Shown: positions 1 through 8,974, numbered from the stretch's first letter. The stretch: DNA of 64,000 nucleotides from Pirellulales bacterium (GCA_036499395.1 DASYDW010000124.1:1-64000); one strand, 5' to 3'. Translations and numbers: made by a program. Notes: generated by a model not told the origin, from the letters alone.

Positions 1-96
1 CACCGAGGCCACAGAGAATTCTCTAGGCACAGTTCCCTAACTTTCTCTTGGTGCCTTTTCGCACTTTTCGTGGCCGGATTTTCTAAGTACTTGTAG

Positions 97-115
97 GGTG
101 TGTCCGAGACACACC
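97..115. repeat. REP-like 8-bp palindrome, copy 1
   Basis: The sequence GGTGTGTCCGAGACACACC is a perfect 8-bp inverted repeat around a 3-nt loop. A closely related palindrome lies 63 bases further on (179-197), differing by one compensated base pair in the stem. Conservation of the stem with paired changes suggests a repeated extragenic palindrome rather than a chance hairpin. Confidence 0.6.
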
Positions 116-178
116 ACTCTTCTGATCCCTGGCTTCTAATCGGCGAAAATCGGCGCAATCTGCGGATAAACAAATCCT

Positions 179-197
179 GGTGCGTCACAGACGCACC
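179..197. repeat. REP-like 8-bp palindrome, copy 2
   Basis: GGTGCGTCACAGACGCACC is a perfect 8-bp inverted repeat with a 3-nt loop. Relative to copy 1 (97-115) the fourth and fifth stem positions read GC instead of GT/AC, and the partner strand changes to match, so pairing is kept. A weaker relative, ATGCG...CGCAT around 4471-4488, may be a decayed copy. Confidence 0.6.
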
Positions 198-344
198 CTC
201 CCATTTGCATTCGCGACCCATGACCGACAAAGAACCCTCGCTGGCGCTGCGGGCTAGTGTGTTTGCCCCCATCTATGAATCGCCGGGCGAAAGCGCCTTT
301 CCCGTTCATCACTCATCACTTCGCATTCCGAGCTCCACTCCGTC

Positions 345-1061
345 TCATCGCCGCTCGAGAATCTCGGCCAGGTGCAGCACTTCGATTGTGCGGCCCAGGC
401 GTCGCAGGCGGCCGCCGATGTTCATCAGGCAGCCGGCGTCGGTCGAAACCACAGCATCGGCGCCGGTCGCTGTGATGCAGTTCACCTTGTCGGTGACCAT
501 CGCCGTCGAGATCTGCGGATAGCGGACCGAGAATGATCCGCCGAAGCCGCAACATTGATCCTGGCGATCGATGCCAACATAGGTCAGCCCTTCGACGCGA
601 GCCAGTAATCGCTCGACCTCACCCGCCAGTCCCAGTCCACGCAAGTGACAAGCGTAGTGGTAGGCGACCTTACCCTGGTAGCGAGCGCCGACGTCCTCGA
701 CGCCCAGCAAGTTCACCATCAAGTCAGCCAGCTCGAAGGTGCGGCTGGCCAGCTCTTTCGCCCGCGCGTGCCAATGCTCGTCATCCGCGAGCAGGTGCGG
801 GTACTCGACCTTGACCATCGCTGCGCACGAGCCCGACGGCACGACCACCATGCGATCATTGTCGAAGACATCGATCGTGCGTTTGGCCTGATCGCGTGCC
901 AGGTCGGCAAAGCCTGAGTTGTAAAACGGCTGCCCGCAACACGTCTGCTCGCTGGGGAAATCGACTTCATGCCCCAGCCGGCGCAGCAGGCGCACGGTGG
1001 CGCGACCGACTTCGGGCCGCAACACGTCTCCCAGACAAGTGACGAAAAGAGAAAGCTTCAT
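345..1061 (-). CDS. lutA: LutA/YkgE-type (Fe-S)-binding protein
   Basis: A 238-residue protein of the CCG-domain family, found as LutA in the LutABC lactate utilisation complex and as a subunit of related heterodisulfide-reductase-like oxidoreductases. Two CCG motifs are visible, TCCGQPFYNSG near residues 41-51 and QCCGFGG near 168-174, with further cysteines in SGSCAAM, YHYACH and DAGCLMNIGG. Full length for LutA. LutB and LutC do not follow: downstream there is only the repeat-bearing gap to the window edge, so the gene is an orphan within view. No clear Shine-Dalgarno precedes the ATG. The physiological substrate (lactate or glycolate) is inference from the family. Confidence 0.85.
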   Translation of the reverse strand: MKLSLFVTCLGDVLRPEVGRATVRLLRRLGHEVDFPSEQTCCGQPFYNSGFADLARDQAKRTIDVFDNDRMVVVPSGSCAAMVKVEYPHLLADDEHWHARAKELASRTFELADLMVNLLGVEDVGARYQGKVAYHYACHLRGLGLAGEVERLLARVEGLTYVGIDRQDQCCGFGGSFSVRYPQISTAMVTDKVNCITATGADAVVSTDAGCLMNIGGRLRRLGRTIEVLHLAEILERR

Positions 1062-1118
1062 GGCGGCTAAATCGTAACAGCCGAGTGGCGAGCGCGAAAC
1101 AGGGCGAAAAGCGGTTCA

Positions 1119-1150
1119 GCCACCGAGGGCACCGAGATCACAGAGAGATC
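1119..1150. repeat. Degenerate caccgagg/cacagag intergenic repeat
   Basis: gccaccgagggcaccgagat continues with cacagagag. It resembles the motif at 1-18 and, in inverted orientation, the one at 1268-1292. The two copies flank a gene-free stretch of about 120 bases between LutA and the next gene. Confidence 0.45.
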
Positions 1151-1267
1151 GAACAGATTTACGACAAGGGAAACCGCGAATAAGAGAAATGACAGAACGA
1201 CACGAATCGGGGAATCCACCGCAAGAAAGCCCTCGCGACGCCCGATTATTCATCATTTGGCGTCCCG

Positions 1268-1292
1268 CACTTATCTGTGTTCTCGGTGGCTC
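1268..1292. repeat. Inverted copy of the caccgagg/cacagag repeat
   Basis: On the minus strand this reads gagccaccgagaacacagat, matching the core of the 1119-1150 element. The pair forms an imperfect long-range inverted repeat just upstream of the LutA gene and at the 3' end of the following minus-strand gene. Confidence 0.45.
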
Positions 1293-1304
1293 GTTTCCCC
1301 CCTC

Positions 1305-2192
1305 TCAATCGGCCGCCAGTATTTGGTCAAGCGCGGCCAGTGCCACGCCCCACGGAACGCGCTCTTCTTGATAGGTGCGCCACCAACGGTCGAGCATCGC
1401 GGCCGTGTCATCGACCTGGGACGGTTCAACCACATGCCAGACTTGCAAAGCGCGTTGCAGCGTCGACGGATTCAGCTGCGCCAGTTCGACATATTCCGCT
1501 GCCGCGAGCGCCGGTGAAATCATGGCCACGCTCACGATCCAAGGCAGCCGCGATTTCGAAACAGCACTGCCAAACCCTGGCAGCTCGCACCCTAACCGCG
1601 CGATCAGCCATCCCAGCCGCGCAACCTCGGGCAGGTCAGGATGAGGATTCGCCAACACTGCCTCGATCGCTACTTTGCCGTGCCCCGCATACGCATCACC
1701 GCCGCCGCCGGAAATCGGCGTGACGGGTAATGCCGTGGCTCGCTCGACGATCAACCCACGATCCGTCATGCGCCCGATCGCCGCCAACAACCCCGGGCCC
1801 CGGCCTTCCCATAACTCACGCAGCGGGCCGGCCCGCAAGGTAAGCTGCCGCTGAACATCCGGCACAGCTTCTTCAAAGACCTCTCGGAGCGCGCGCAATT
1901 GTTCGGCAAGTTGTGTCACGACCTCGTCGGTCGGCGGATGCCCGGTCGACCGCAAGAATGCCTGACCGGCCAGTTCCCGATGATCCTCGATTTCGGCCGC
2001 CAACGGCACGATTTGCCGCCAGAACTCGTCAGGCGAAATCCCCGCCTCGGTGATCCCCGCAGCCAGCGCCGCGGTGGGCGCCGCCAGTATTTGAGAGAGC
2101 CGGCCGTCGACCGGCACCCCAGCCCGCGCGAGGACGCTCGCCGTGTAGTAAGCACTCGCCGCAGTGCTGGCAGTCCAATTGACTTCGATCAC
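1305..2192 (-). CDS. Protein of unknown function
   Basis: A soluble protein of about 295 residues, rich in Ala and Leu, with no signal peptide or membrane segment and no family that I recognise. A conspicuous PISGGGGDAYAGHGKVA stretch lies in the middle and a tryptophan-rich DRWWRTYQEERVPWG near the C-terminus. I chose the GTG at 2192 (protein begins with IEVNWTAS after the start) because a CAGGAA sits about ten bases upstream. The frame stays open to a GTG at 2255, so a 316-residue form is possible. It is transcribed toward the LutA gene but is separated from it by repeats, so co-transcription is doubtful. Confidence 0.65.
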   Translation of the reverse strand: MIEVNWTASTAASAYYTASVLARAGVPVDGRLSQILAAPTAALAAGITEAGISPDEFWRQIVPLAAEIEDHRELAGQAFLRSTGHPPTDEVVTQLAEQLRALREVFEEAVPDVQRQLTLRAGPLRELWEGRGPGLLAAIGRMTDRGLIVERATALPVTPISGGGGDAYAGHGKVAIEAVLANPHPDLPEVARLGWLIARLGCELPGFGSAVSKSRLPWIVSVAMISPALAAAEYVELAQLNPSTLQRALQVWHVVEPSQVDDTAAMLDRWWRTYQEERVPWGVALAALDQILAAD

Positions 2193-2390
2193 GGCCAAAA
2201 TTCCTGTTCGAGCATCGTCGTGCTTGTTTCGCGCCGGCGCAAGGGCGCCCGGCACGAGCTGGCGAAAACCGACAATACGTCTAGTGTTTTTCTCGTGCCG
2301 TCCTTACGAGCAAGCGGGCGAGCATCGCGGTGTCGACGCCTGCCCGGCGGCCTGCCAGCGATTCTAACGCCTCCTCCGCTACGAATCCGC

Positions 2391-2417
2391 CTCGACGCTG
2401 GGACAAACTCGTATAAG
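2391..2417 (+). promoter_or_regulatory. Possible speA promoter
   Basis: A TATAAG -10-like hexamer (2412-2417) lies 45 bases before the speA start, with a weak CTCGAC -35-like element (2391-2396) 15 bases upstream. The spacing is short and the -35 match poor, so this is tentative. Confidence 0.3.
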
Positions 2418-2461
2418 ATACGGTATTCGTCGATTTTTTCTCTGTCGGGAGACTACTGCCG

Positions 2462-4381
2462 ATGCTGGACCAGCAGGTGAAACCGTGGACCGTGTCCGAC
2501 GCCGCGGATACATACGATGTCGGGCGCTGGGGAGCGGGTTATTTTTCCGTCGATCAGACGGGACATCTGCACGTCCATCCGACGAAGGATCCGCAGCGTT
2601 CGATCGATCTCAAAGAGCTGATCGACTCGCTGCTACTTCGCGGCATCGACCTGCCGATCCTGGTCCGCTTTGCTGACGTGCTCAAGCACCGGCTGGGCGA
2701 GATTCATGGCGCCTTCGCGCAGGCGATGAAGGATCACCAGTTCAAAGGCAACTACTTCTGCGTCTACCCGATCAAGGTCAACCAGCAGCGGCAGGTGGTC
2801 GAAGAAGTGCTGAACTTCGGCCGCCCATTTAATTTCGGGCTCGAGGCCGGCTCGAAGCCCGAGCTATTGGCGGTCGTGGCCTTGGCCTCGAATGACACAC
2901 CGATCATCTGCAACGGCTTCAAGGATGCCGAGTTCATCGAGATGGCGATGCTCGCGCAGAAGATCGGCCGCCGCGTCATCCCGGTGGTCGAGAAATACAC
3001 CGAGTTGGAATTGATCCTGGAGTACGCCGCCAAGGTCGGCGTCCGCCCGCAGATCGGCATGCGCGTGAAGCTGGCTGCCAAGGCCGGCGGCCGGTGGCAG
3101 GGTTCTGGTGGCTTCCGCTCCAAATTTGGACTGACGGTTACCGAGATTCTGCGCGCGCTTGAAGAGCTCAAGCAGCGCGGCATGCAGGATTGCTTCAAGC
3201 TGCTGCATTTCCACCTGGGCAGCCAGATTCCGAACATTCGCCACATCAAGCAAGCGCTGAACGAAGCGGCCCGCGTCTATACCGAGTTGTACAGCCGCGG
3301 CGCGGGGCTCGAGTACATGGATGTCGGCGGCGGCCTGGGAGTGGATTACGACGGTTCGCAGACCAACTTCGAATCGAGCGTCAATTACTCGCTGCAGGAA
3401 TACGCCAACGACGTCGTGTATCACATTCAAAGCATTTGTGATGACGCCGGCGTGCCTCATCCGACGATCGTCTCGGAAAGCGGCCGAGCCATCGTCGCCT
3501 ATCACAGCGCCTTGATTTTCAATGTGCTGGGCGTGTCGGGCCTGGGCGAGAGCGACGTACCGAGCGAGCCGCCGGCCGAGGCCGAGCAGCCGATCATCGA
3601 CCTCTACGGCGCGCTCAATAACCTCACGGCTCGCAACCTGCTGGAGAGCTATCACGACGCGCAGCAAGCGCTCGACATGGCGATGAACCTGTTCAGCGGC
3701 GGTTACTTGCCCATCGATCAGCGCAGTTTGGCGGAGAACTTGTTCTGGGCGATTTGCCGTAAGATGCAGCGGCTGGTCCGGCAACTCGACTTCGTGCCCG
3801 AGGATCTGCTCGGTTTGGACGCGCTTTTGAGCGAGACCTATTTCTGCAATTTCTCGCTGTTCCAGTCGATGCCAGACAGTTGGGCCATCAAGCAGTTGTT
3901 CCCCGTGATGCCGATCCACCGGCTGAACGAGCAGCCGACGCATCATGCGGTGCTGGGGGACATCACCTGTGACTCGGACGGCAAGATCGACTCGTTCATC
4001 GATCGCCGTGATGTGAAGCGCACGCTACCACTGCACGCGTTCAATGGCGAACCGTATTTCCTCGGCGCATTTTTGCTCGGCGCGTATCAGGAAATTCTTG
4101 GCGATATGCATAACCTGTTCGGCGATACCAACGCCGTGCATGTCAGCCTGGGAGACAGCGGCGAGGTCGTGCTCGAAACCGTGATCAAGGGAGATACCGT
4201 TCGCGAAGTCCTCGATTACGTCGAGTGGGACCCCAACGATCTGGTCCGCCAGTTCCGCAACGATGTCGAAATGGCCGTGCGGGAAAATCGCCTCGATTTC
4301 CAGCAAGCCGGCCGGCTGATTCGTTTTTACGAAGATGGCCTGCAAGGCTACACCTACCTGGAAGACGCGCGCGACTCTTAA
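2462..4381 (+). CDS. speA: Biosynthetic arginine decarboxylase
   Basis: A 639-residue fold-type III PLP enzyme that converts arginine to agmatine, the first step of putrescine and spermidine synthesis. The PLP lysine sits in FCVYPIKVNQQRQ (residues 99-111). HFHLGSQIPNIRHIKQ, MDVGGGLGVDYDGS and VSESGRAIVAYHSAL are the usual phosphate- and substrate-binding motifs, and TCDSDGKIDSF near residue 503 carries the catalytic cysteine contributed by the partner subunit. Length and motif order match bacterial SpeA. No agmatinase or agmatine deiminase gene is in the window. The protein lacks a signal peptide and should be cytoplasmic. Confidence 0.96.
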   Translation: MLDQQVKPWTVSDAADTYDVGRWGAGYFSVDQTGHLHVHPTKDPQRSIDLKELIDSLLLRGIDLPILVRFADVLKHRLGEIHGAFAQAMKDHQFKGNYFCVYPIKVNQQRQVVEEVLNFGRPFNFGLEAGSKPELLAVVALASNDTPIICNGFKDAEFIEMAMLAQKIGRRVIPVVEKYTELELILEYAAKVGVRPQIGMRVKLAAKAGGRWQGSGGFRSKFGLTVTEILRALEELKQRGMQDCFKLLHFHLGSQIPNIRHIKQALNEAARVYTELYSRGAGLEYMDVGGGLGVDYDGSQTNFESSVNYSLQEYANDVVYHIQSICDDAGVPHPTIVSESGRAIVAYHSALIFNVLGVSGLGESDVPSEPPAEAEQPIIDLYGALNNLTARNLLESYHDAQQALDMAMNLFSGGYLPIDQRSLAENLFWAICRKMQRLVRQLDFVPEDLLGLDALLSETYFCNFSLFQSMPDSWAIKQLFPVMPIHRLNEQPTHHAVLGDITCDSDGKIDSFIDRRDVKRTLPLHAFNGEPYFLGAFLLGAYQEILGDMHNLFGDTNAVHVSLGDSGEVVLETVIKGDTVREVLDYVEWDPNDLVRQFRNDVEMAVRENRLDFQQAGRLIRFYEDGLQGYTYLEDARDS

Positions 4382-4516
4382 TTAGTCGGCAGTCGGCAGC
4401 GGGCGGTGAGAAGAGCGAAGCAAAAGCGTCATGCCATTGACTGCTTAGATCGTTAGTCGTCGCCGGTGCATGCGTCCGACGCGCATTGAATCCACCCACT
4501 GCCAGCGATTCTCGTC

Positions 4517-5116
4517 ATGTCTGTGCGCGGTGTGATCTTCGACCTGGACGGCACGCTGGTCGACTCGGGCCTCGATTTCGAGGCCATGCGGCGCGAAATG
4601 CAATTACCCCCGGGCTTGGCGCTGCTTGAAGCAATCGAGGCGTTACCGGAACCCGACGCCGAGCGCTGCCGTACGATCCTGGCCCGCCATGAATGGGCCG
4701 GAGCTAGCCGGGCCACGCTGATGCCTGGCGTGCCGGCGTTTCTCTCGACCCTGGCCGAGCGTGGCCTTCATCGCGCGATCTTCACGCGCAACGCGCGGGC
4801 CGTGACGCTGGCAACCATTGAACGTCTGGCTCTCGATTTCGATACCGTCGTGGCCCGCGAGGACGCACCGGCCAAGCCCGACCCAACGGCAATCTGGCGA
4901 ATTTGCGAATGCTGGCGACTCGCGCCATCGCAAGTAGCCCTCGTCGGCGACTTTCGCTTTGATATCGAAGCGGGCAACCGTGCCGGAGTACGCACGATCC
5001 TGTACACGGCCGGCGGCCCTCCGCTGGCAGCGCACGGCGCCGACGAAGCCGACTATTGCTTATCCTCGTTCGATCAGGCTACCGATTTGCTCGCCTGGCT
5101 TGCCGAATCGCTCTAG
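4517..5116 (+). CDS. HAD-family phosphatase (phosphoglycolate phosphatase-like)
   Basis: A 199-residue HAD hydrolase. Motif I is FDLDGTLVDSG (residues 8-18) with both aspartates, motif II the threonine in IFTRNAR, motif III the lysine in AKPDPTAIW, and motif IV the aspartates of LVGDFRFDIEAG. A small helical cap is inserted between motifs I and II. The layout is that of phosphoglycolate phosphatase/beta-phosphoglucomutase-like enzymes, but the substrate cannot be told from sequence. It lies 135 bases after speA and could be co-transcribed. Its stop codon overlaps the promoter-like motif of the next gene. Confidence 0.85.
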   Translation: MSVRGVIFDLDGTLVDSGLDFEAMRREMQLPPGLALLEAIEALPEPDAERCRTILARHEWAGASRATLMPGVPAFLSTLAERGLHRAIFTRNARAVTLATIERLALDFDTVVAREDAPAKPDPTAIWRICECWRLAPSQVALVGDFRFDIEAGNRAGVRTILYTAGGPPLAAHGADEADYCLSSFDQATDLLAWLAESL

Positions 5117-5147
5117 GTCCCTTCCGCGGTTGTTGTTAGAATCCCCG
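5110..5147 (+). promoter_or_regulatory. Promoter-like motif CTAGGTC-N17-TAGAAT
   Basis: CTAGGTC at 5113-5119 and TAGAAT at 5137-5142 are separated by 17 bases, placed about 105 bases before the TIGR03009 gene. About 30 of 42 aligned bases match a segment at 24680-24721 upstream of the large YCF48-like gene, including both hexamers and their spacing. TAGAAT is a good -10. CTAGGTC is not a normal -35, so a dedicated sigma factor or an activator site is possible. Confidence 0.4.
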
Positions 5148-5245
5148 CCCGCTTCGGCGACGGTCTCCAGGGCAGTGCTGCAGTCCTTGCGCGAATGTCC
5201 AGGCGTACCGTCGTTCTCGTCCGTCACTTGAAGGGACATCGACAC

Positions 5246-6454
5246 ATGGTTTTGCCGCGCAAGATGCTTGTTGGATTGGCATTGGGCAGCTCGGCCTTCT
5301 TGGCGTCCGCAGCTCGCGGGCAAGAGGGCGATGCGACGGCCCCGACAACGAATCCTCCGCGCGTGCAAATTCCACCAATGACGTCCACGCAGGCGTCAGG
5401 GGCGAAGGCTCCCGCCGGCGCCCCTCGCAAAGCGGCGCCACAAGGGCCGATCGCCGGCGCTCCACGGCAGGGTGCCATGCCGCCCCCGTCGGCGGCGCTC
5501 CACCAGGGGCAACCTGGGAAGGCACCGTCGAACAAGCCACAGCAGCCCGGAATGCGTGCCCCCGCAACGGCGGCGGCAGCCCCGGCAACTCGCGTGCAAC
5601 AGGCGCAACATCAGCAGCCACTCCCCGGCCCCGGCCAAGCTCAACCGGGTCGGCAGCAGCCCCCCACCGGACCGCAACCCGGCCCCGCATTGTCAGCGGC
5701 CGAGCAGGCGGAACTCGACCAGGTTCTGGCCGCGTGGGAACAGAAGAGCGAATCGATCAAAGTCTTGACGACCACCTTCACGATGTTCGAGTACGACGCC
5801 GTGTTCGGACCGAAAGCTGCTCCAGGCGAGCCGCCGAGGGAAAAACGCAGGTGCGAAGGGACGATTCAATTCGCCTCGCCCGATAAGGGGTCATATCAAA
5901 TGACCAAAGGGGGCGAGGAACGCTGGATGTGCGATGGCTTGGCAATCTACGAATTCGACGTTAAGCAGAAGAAGCTGAAAGAGTACCGGCTCCCCAAAGA
6001 GTTGCAGGGCAAGGCGATCGCGAACGGTCCGCTACCGTTTGTCTTCGGCGCTCAGGCCGAAGCGATGAAGCAGCGATACGTGATGCGCATCTTTACTCCG
6101 CCCGAAGAAAAGAACCAAATCTGGATCGAAGCCTGGCCACGCTGGCAGCAGGACGCGGCCAATTTTCATCACGTGCAGGTCATCCTGGATAGCAAGACGA
6201 TGCTCCCCGTGGCATTGCGATTGTTCGATCCCAATCCGCAAATTCACAAGGTCTACGTCTTCGAAACGACGAAGGTCAATGGAACGTGGGACCAGATCAA
6301 AGGCTTCTTCAGTCGCCCCACGACGCCGCTCGGTTGGCAGCATGTCGTCGAAGAGGCCCCTGCCGGGGCAACGCCATCCGCTCAGCCTCCCCAGGCCCCC
6401 ACGGCCGACGCTCGCGCGAAGGCGGCGCCACCAAGAGCGCCCGCGGTTAAATAG
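5246..6454 (+). CDS. Secreted TIGR03009-family protein
   Basis: About 402 residues from the ATG at 5246, chosen because AAGGGA lies ten bases upstream and a signal peptide (KMLVGLALGSSAFLASAARG) follows directly. Residues 30-165 are a Pro/Ala/Gln-rich low-complexity linker. The remaining domain, from about 170, matches the planctomycete TIGR03009 family: EQKSESIKVLTTTFTMFEYD, then GSYQMTKGGEERWMCDG and YEFDVKQKKLKEYRLP. The fold resembles LolA/outer-membrane lipoprotein-sorting proteins in its measuring-cup-like strand pattern, but that is inference. The function is unknown. A Pro/Ala-rich tail closes the protein. Confidence 0.82.
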   Translation: MVLPRKMLVGLALGSSAFLASAARGQEGDATAPTTNPPRVQIPPMTSTQASGAKAPAGAPRKAAPQGPIAGAPRQGAMPPPSAALHQGQPGKAPSNKPQQPGMRAPATAAAAPATRVQQAQHQQPLPGPGQAQPGRQQPPTGPQPGPALSAAEQAELDQVLAAWEQKSESIKVLTTTFTMFEYDAVFGPKAAPGEPPREKRRCEGTIQFASPDKGSYQMTKGGEERWMCDGLAIYEFDVKQKKLKEYRLPKELQGKAIANGPLPFVFGAQAEAMKQRYVMRIFTPPEEKNQIWIEAWPRWQQDAANFHHVQVILDSKTMLPVALRLFDPNPQIHKVYVFETTKVNGTWDQIKGFFSRPTTPLGWQHVVEEAPAGATPSAQPPQAPTADARAKAAPPRAPAVK

Positions 6455-6628
6455 CGCTTTGCTCGCCCGTGAACAGTGAGTTACCCGCGCTGCAAAAGCG
6501 ACCGGTCGTGGCTGTCCGTCTGATCGCGTTGGCGATTTAAGTTCGTGTCCGCTCACCGATCGCCTTATGCCATCAATCTTTACCCTTGCGCGGGTGCCTT
6601 CCTGCGCCCTCGACGGCCGTTCGCTGAA

Positions 6629-6656
6629 TTGACTCGGTCCTCCGAACCCCTATAAT
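6629..6656 (+). promoter_or_regulatory. Near-consensus sigma-70-type promoter of the nfeD-floA operon
   Basis: TTGACT (6629-6634), a 16-base spacer, and TATAAT (6651-6656). This is the best housekeeping-type promoter seen in the window. Transcription should start near 6663, giving a leader of about 65 bases before the NfeD start codon. Confidence 0.75.
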
Positions 6657-6727
6657 CTACCGTTGCCAAAGGCCAAAGTGCGTAAATACTTACGCTGCTT
6701 TGACGAGACACTTTGTGCGCGACAATC

Positions 6728-8974
6728 ATGCGACCGCCGTCGATCGAATGGAGTTGGTTTTTGCGTCGTTGCCCTCTTCGGTGGCCGGCGAAGGCCAAGG
6801 TGTTGGCGCAACTCCTGGCTGCGGTTTTCACCCTCGCTTTTTATGGCTCGATGCCGCTGGTGGCCCTCGCCCAAGAGGGTGCCAACGAGGCCAAGTCCGA
6901 GGCACCGGCGGCCGCAGTTCCTGCCCCTGAACGGCGCGCGGGGCGCATGGTGCGCGTTCCCATGCCCATCACCGACAAGGTGGACAATCAAATCCGCCGG
7001 GTCGTCGACTCGGTGCTAGCCGAGACTAAGCGGGCCGGGCAATGGCCGGTGTTCATTTTCGAGATCGAGCCCGGCCGGGCGAATTTCGGCGAGGCTTATG
7101 ACTTGGCGAACTTCCTGTCAGGCCCCGCACTGAACGGCGCCACGACCGTCGCCTGGATTCCCAAGACGATCAGCGGGCATGCCGTGCTCGTGGCGATGGC
7201 CTGTGACGAAATCGTGATGAGCCCCGAGGCCGAGATCGGCAAGGCGGGGGAGTACGAAAAGGTCATCGAGCCCTCGGTGCGCAACGCCTACGTCGGCATC
7301 GCCAATCGCCGGATGAACATCCCCAGCGACGTGGCGCTCGCGCTACTGGACCCAGCGGTCGAGCTGGTGATGGTCGAGACCGACGTCAGCCGCGAGTACG
7401 CGCTGGCCTCGCGACTCGACGAGCTGCGCAAGCAGAAGTCGTTCGAGAAGCCAAAGGTCATCAAGCCAGCCGGGCAGCCCGGCATCTTTACCGGCAATCG
7501 GGCCTGGGAGCTGGGCTTCGTGAAGAGCCTGGCGGCCAGCCGTGCGGACGTTGCCAAGGCGCTCGGACTGCCGCGCGAAGCGGTCGAGGCCGATCCCTCG
7601 CTCGACGGTGACTGGCGACCGGTCCGCATCGATATCCGTGGACCGATCACGTCAAAGCTGGCCGAACAAACGCAGGCCCTGATCCAAAACCAGATACAAG
7701 ATCACGACGCCAACTTCTTTTGCCTGTGGATCGACAGCGAAGGGGGCTCGGCGACCGACAGTATCAACTTGGCGAACTTCCTAACGAGCCTCGATCCGGG
7801 CGAGCGGCGCACCGTGGCTTACATTCCCAACGCCGCGCGCGCCGACGCGGCGTTCATCGCCCTGGCGGCCGATCAGATCGTAATGCATCCGAAGGCGACG
7901 CTGGGTGGCCGAGGGGACATGCTCGCCGATGACGTCGATGTAAAGTTGATCGCCGGCTCGCTCCGTGACATTGCCAAACGCAAGGGGCGCGCGCCGGCGA
8001 TAGCCGCAGCAATGATCGATCCCTCGGTCACGGTGTACCGCTATACCCGTGTGCGCGACGCTTTAATCGACTATTTCACGCCCGAGGATCTCGCCGCGCA
8101 AGGCGATGCCGATGGCTGGCAACAAGGGGCCGAGATCGGACACCGCGGTCAGCCGCTGGAACTTACCGGCCAGGAAGCCGAACAATACGGCGTGGCCCGC
8201 TATCTGGCTCGCGACTTTGAAGAGCTCAAGAATCTCTACGGACTCGAAGGGGACCCGGCGCTCGTCGAGCCGAGCTGGGCCCATATCTTGATCGACGCCT
8301 TGAATTCGCCGGGCATCAGTTGGTTGTTGTTGCTGGTCGGAGGCGCGGCTCTATACGCGGAGCTTCAGGCCCCGGGCATCGGACTTGGCGGATTGATCTC
8401 GGCCCTCTGCTTCCTGCTTTACTTCTGGATCGCCTATTTAGGCGGTACGGCAGGTTGGCTCGAGGTGTTGCTGTTTTTGGCCGGCGTGGTCTGCCTGATG
8501 CTCGAAATTTTCGTTTTGCCGGGCGTAGGCGTGTTCGGACTTGCGGGTGGGTTGCTCGTAATCGTTTCCTTGGTGCTGGCCAGTCAGACTTTCGTGCTGC
8601 CGCGCAACGCGTACCAGGTTGCGCAGTTGCGCAACAGCCTGCTAGCCCTGACCTCGGTCGGTGCCGGGGTCGTGGCACTGGCGATTTTGATGAACCGGTA
8701 CTTGCCGCACGCGCCGATGTTCAATCGCATGATGCTCGCCCCCCCAACGCCTGAGGAACTGTCCGTGATTCACCAGCGCGAGGCGGTCGCGAGATTTGAG
8801 CATCTAGTAGGAATGCAAGGCGTTACGACGACGCCGCTGCTACCCAGCGGCAAGGCGCAGATAGGCGACGAGTTGGTCGATGTGATCGCCGATGGCGAGG
8901 TGATCGAAAGAAACCAACCGGTGCGCGTCGTCGAGGTGCGGGGTAATCGGGTCTTGGTGCGTCAGGTGGCGTAA
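6728..8974 (+). CDS. Long NfeD-family membrane serine protease homologue
   Basis: About 748 residues, starting at the ATG at 6728 (a TTG at 6713 is also in frame). A hydrophobic export segment near residues 25-45 is followed by two consecutive ClpP/crotonase-like domains (about 80-260 and 300-490), then four or five membrane helices (about 520-650) and a C-terminal OB-fold NfeD domain ending in VRVVEVRGNRVLVRQ. The family cleaves the C-terminus of stomatin-like proteins. By alignment, the first ClpP-like domain keeps a serine at the nucleophile position (ISGHAVL), while the second has alanine there (ARADAAF). It heads an operon with a short NfeD and FloA, the usual partners. Confidence 0.88.
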   Translation: MRPPSIEWSWFLRRCPLRWPAKAKVLAQLLAAVFTLAFYGSMPLVALAQEGANEAKSEAPAAAVPAPERRAGRMVRVPMPITDKVDNQIRRVVDSVLAETKRAGQWPVFIFEIEPGRANFGEAYDLANFLSGPALNGATTVAWIPKTISGHAVLVAMACDEIVMSPEAEIGKAGEYEKVIEPSVRNAYVGIANRRMNIPSDVALALLDPAVELVMVETDVSREYALASRLDELRKQKSFEKPKVIKPAGQPGIFTGNRAWELGFVKSLAASRADVAKALGLPREAVEADPSLDGDWRPVRIDIRGPITSKLAEQTQALIQNQIQDHDANFFCLWIDSEGGSATDSINLANFLTSLDPGERRTVAYIPNAARADAAFIALAADQIVMHPKATLGGRGDMLADDVDVKLIAGSLRDIAKRKGRAPAIAAAMIDPSVTVYRYTRVRDALIDYFTPEDLAAQGDADGWQQGAEIGHRGQPLELTGQEAEQYGVARYLARDFEELKNLYGLEGDPALVEPSWAHILIDALNSPGISWLLLLVGGAALYAELQAPGIGLGGLISALCFLLYFWIAYLGGTAGWLEVLLFLAGVVCLMLEIFVLPGVGVFGLAGGLLVIVSLVLASQTFVLPRNAYQVAQLRNSLLALTSVGAGVVALAILMNRYLPHAPMFNRMMLAPPTPEELSVIHQREAVARFEHLVGMQGVTTTPLLPSGKAQIGDELVDVIADGEVIERNQPVRVVEVRGNRVLVRQVA

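Larger units (their letters stand above)
1..344. other. Gene-free left edge with repeat-like elements
   Basis: No convincing coding region is seen on either strand before the LutA gene ends at 345. The stretch holds a caccgagg/cacagag-type motif at 1-18, an aatcggcgcaatctgcgg motif near 147-165, and two short perfect palindromes (97-115 and 179-197). These are the kinds of short degenerate intergenic repeats often seen in planctomycete and verrucomicrobial genomes. The open frames here have no family resemblance and are probably chance. Confidence 0.6.

Noticed and set aside
2864-3946. Minus-strand open frame opposite speA
   Set aside because: The plus strand encodes a complete, motif-verified SpeA.
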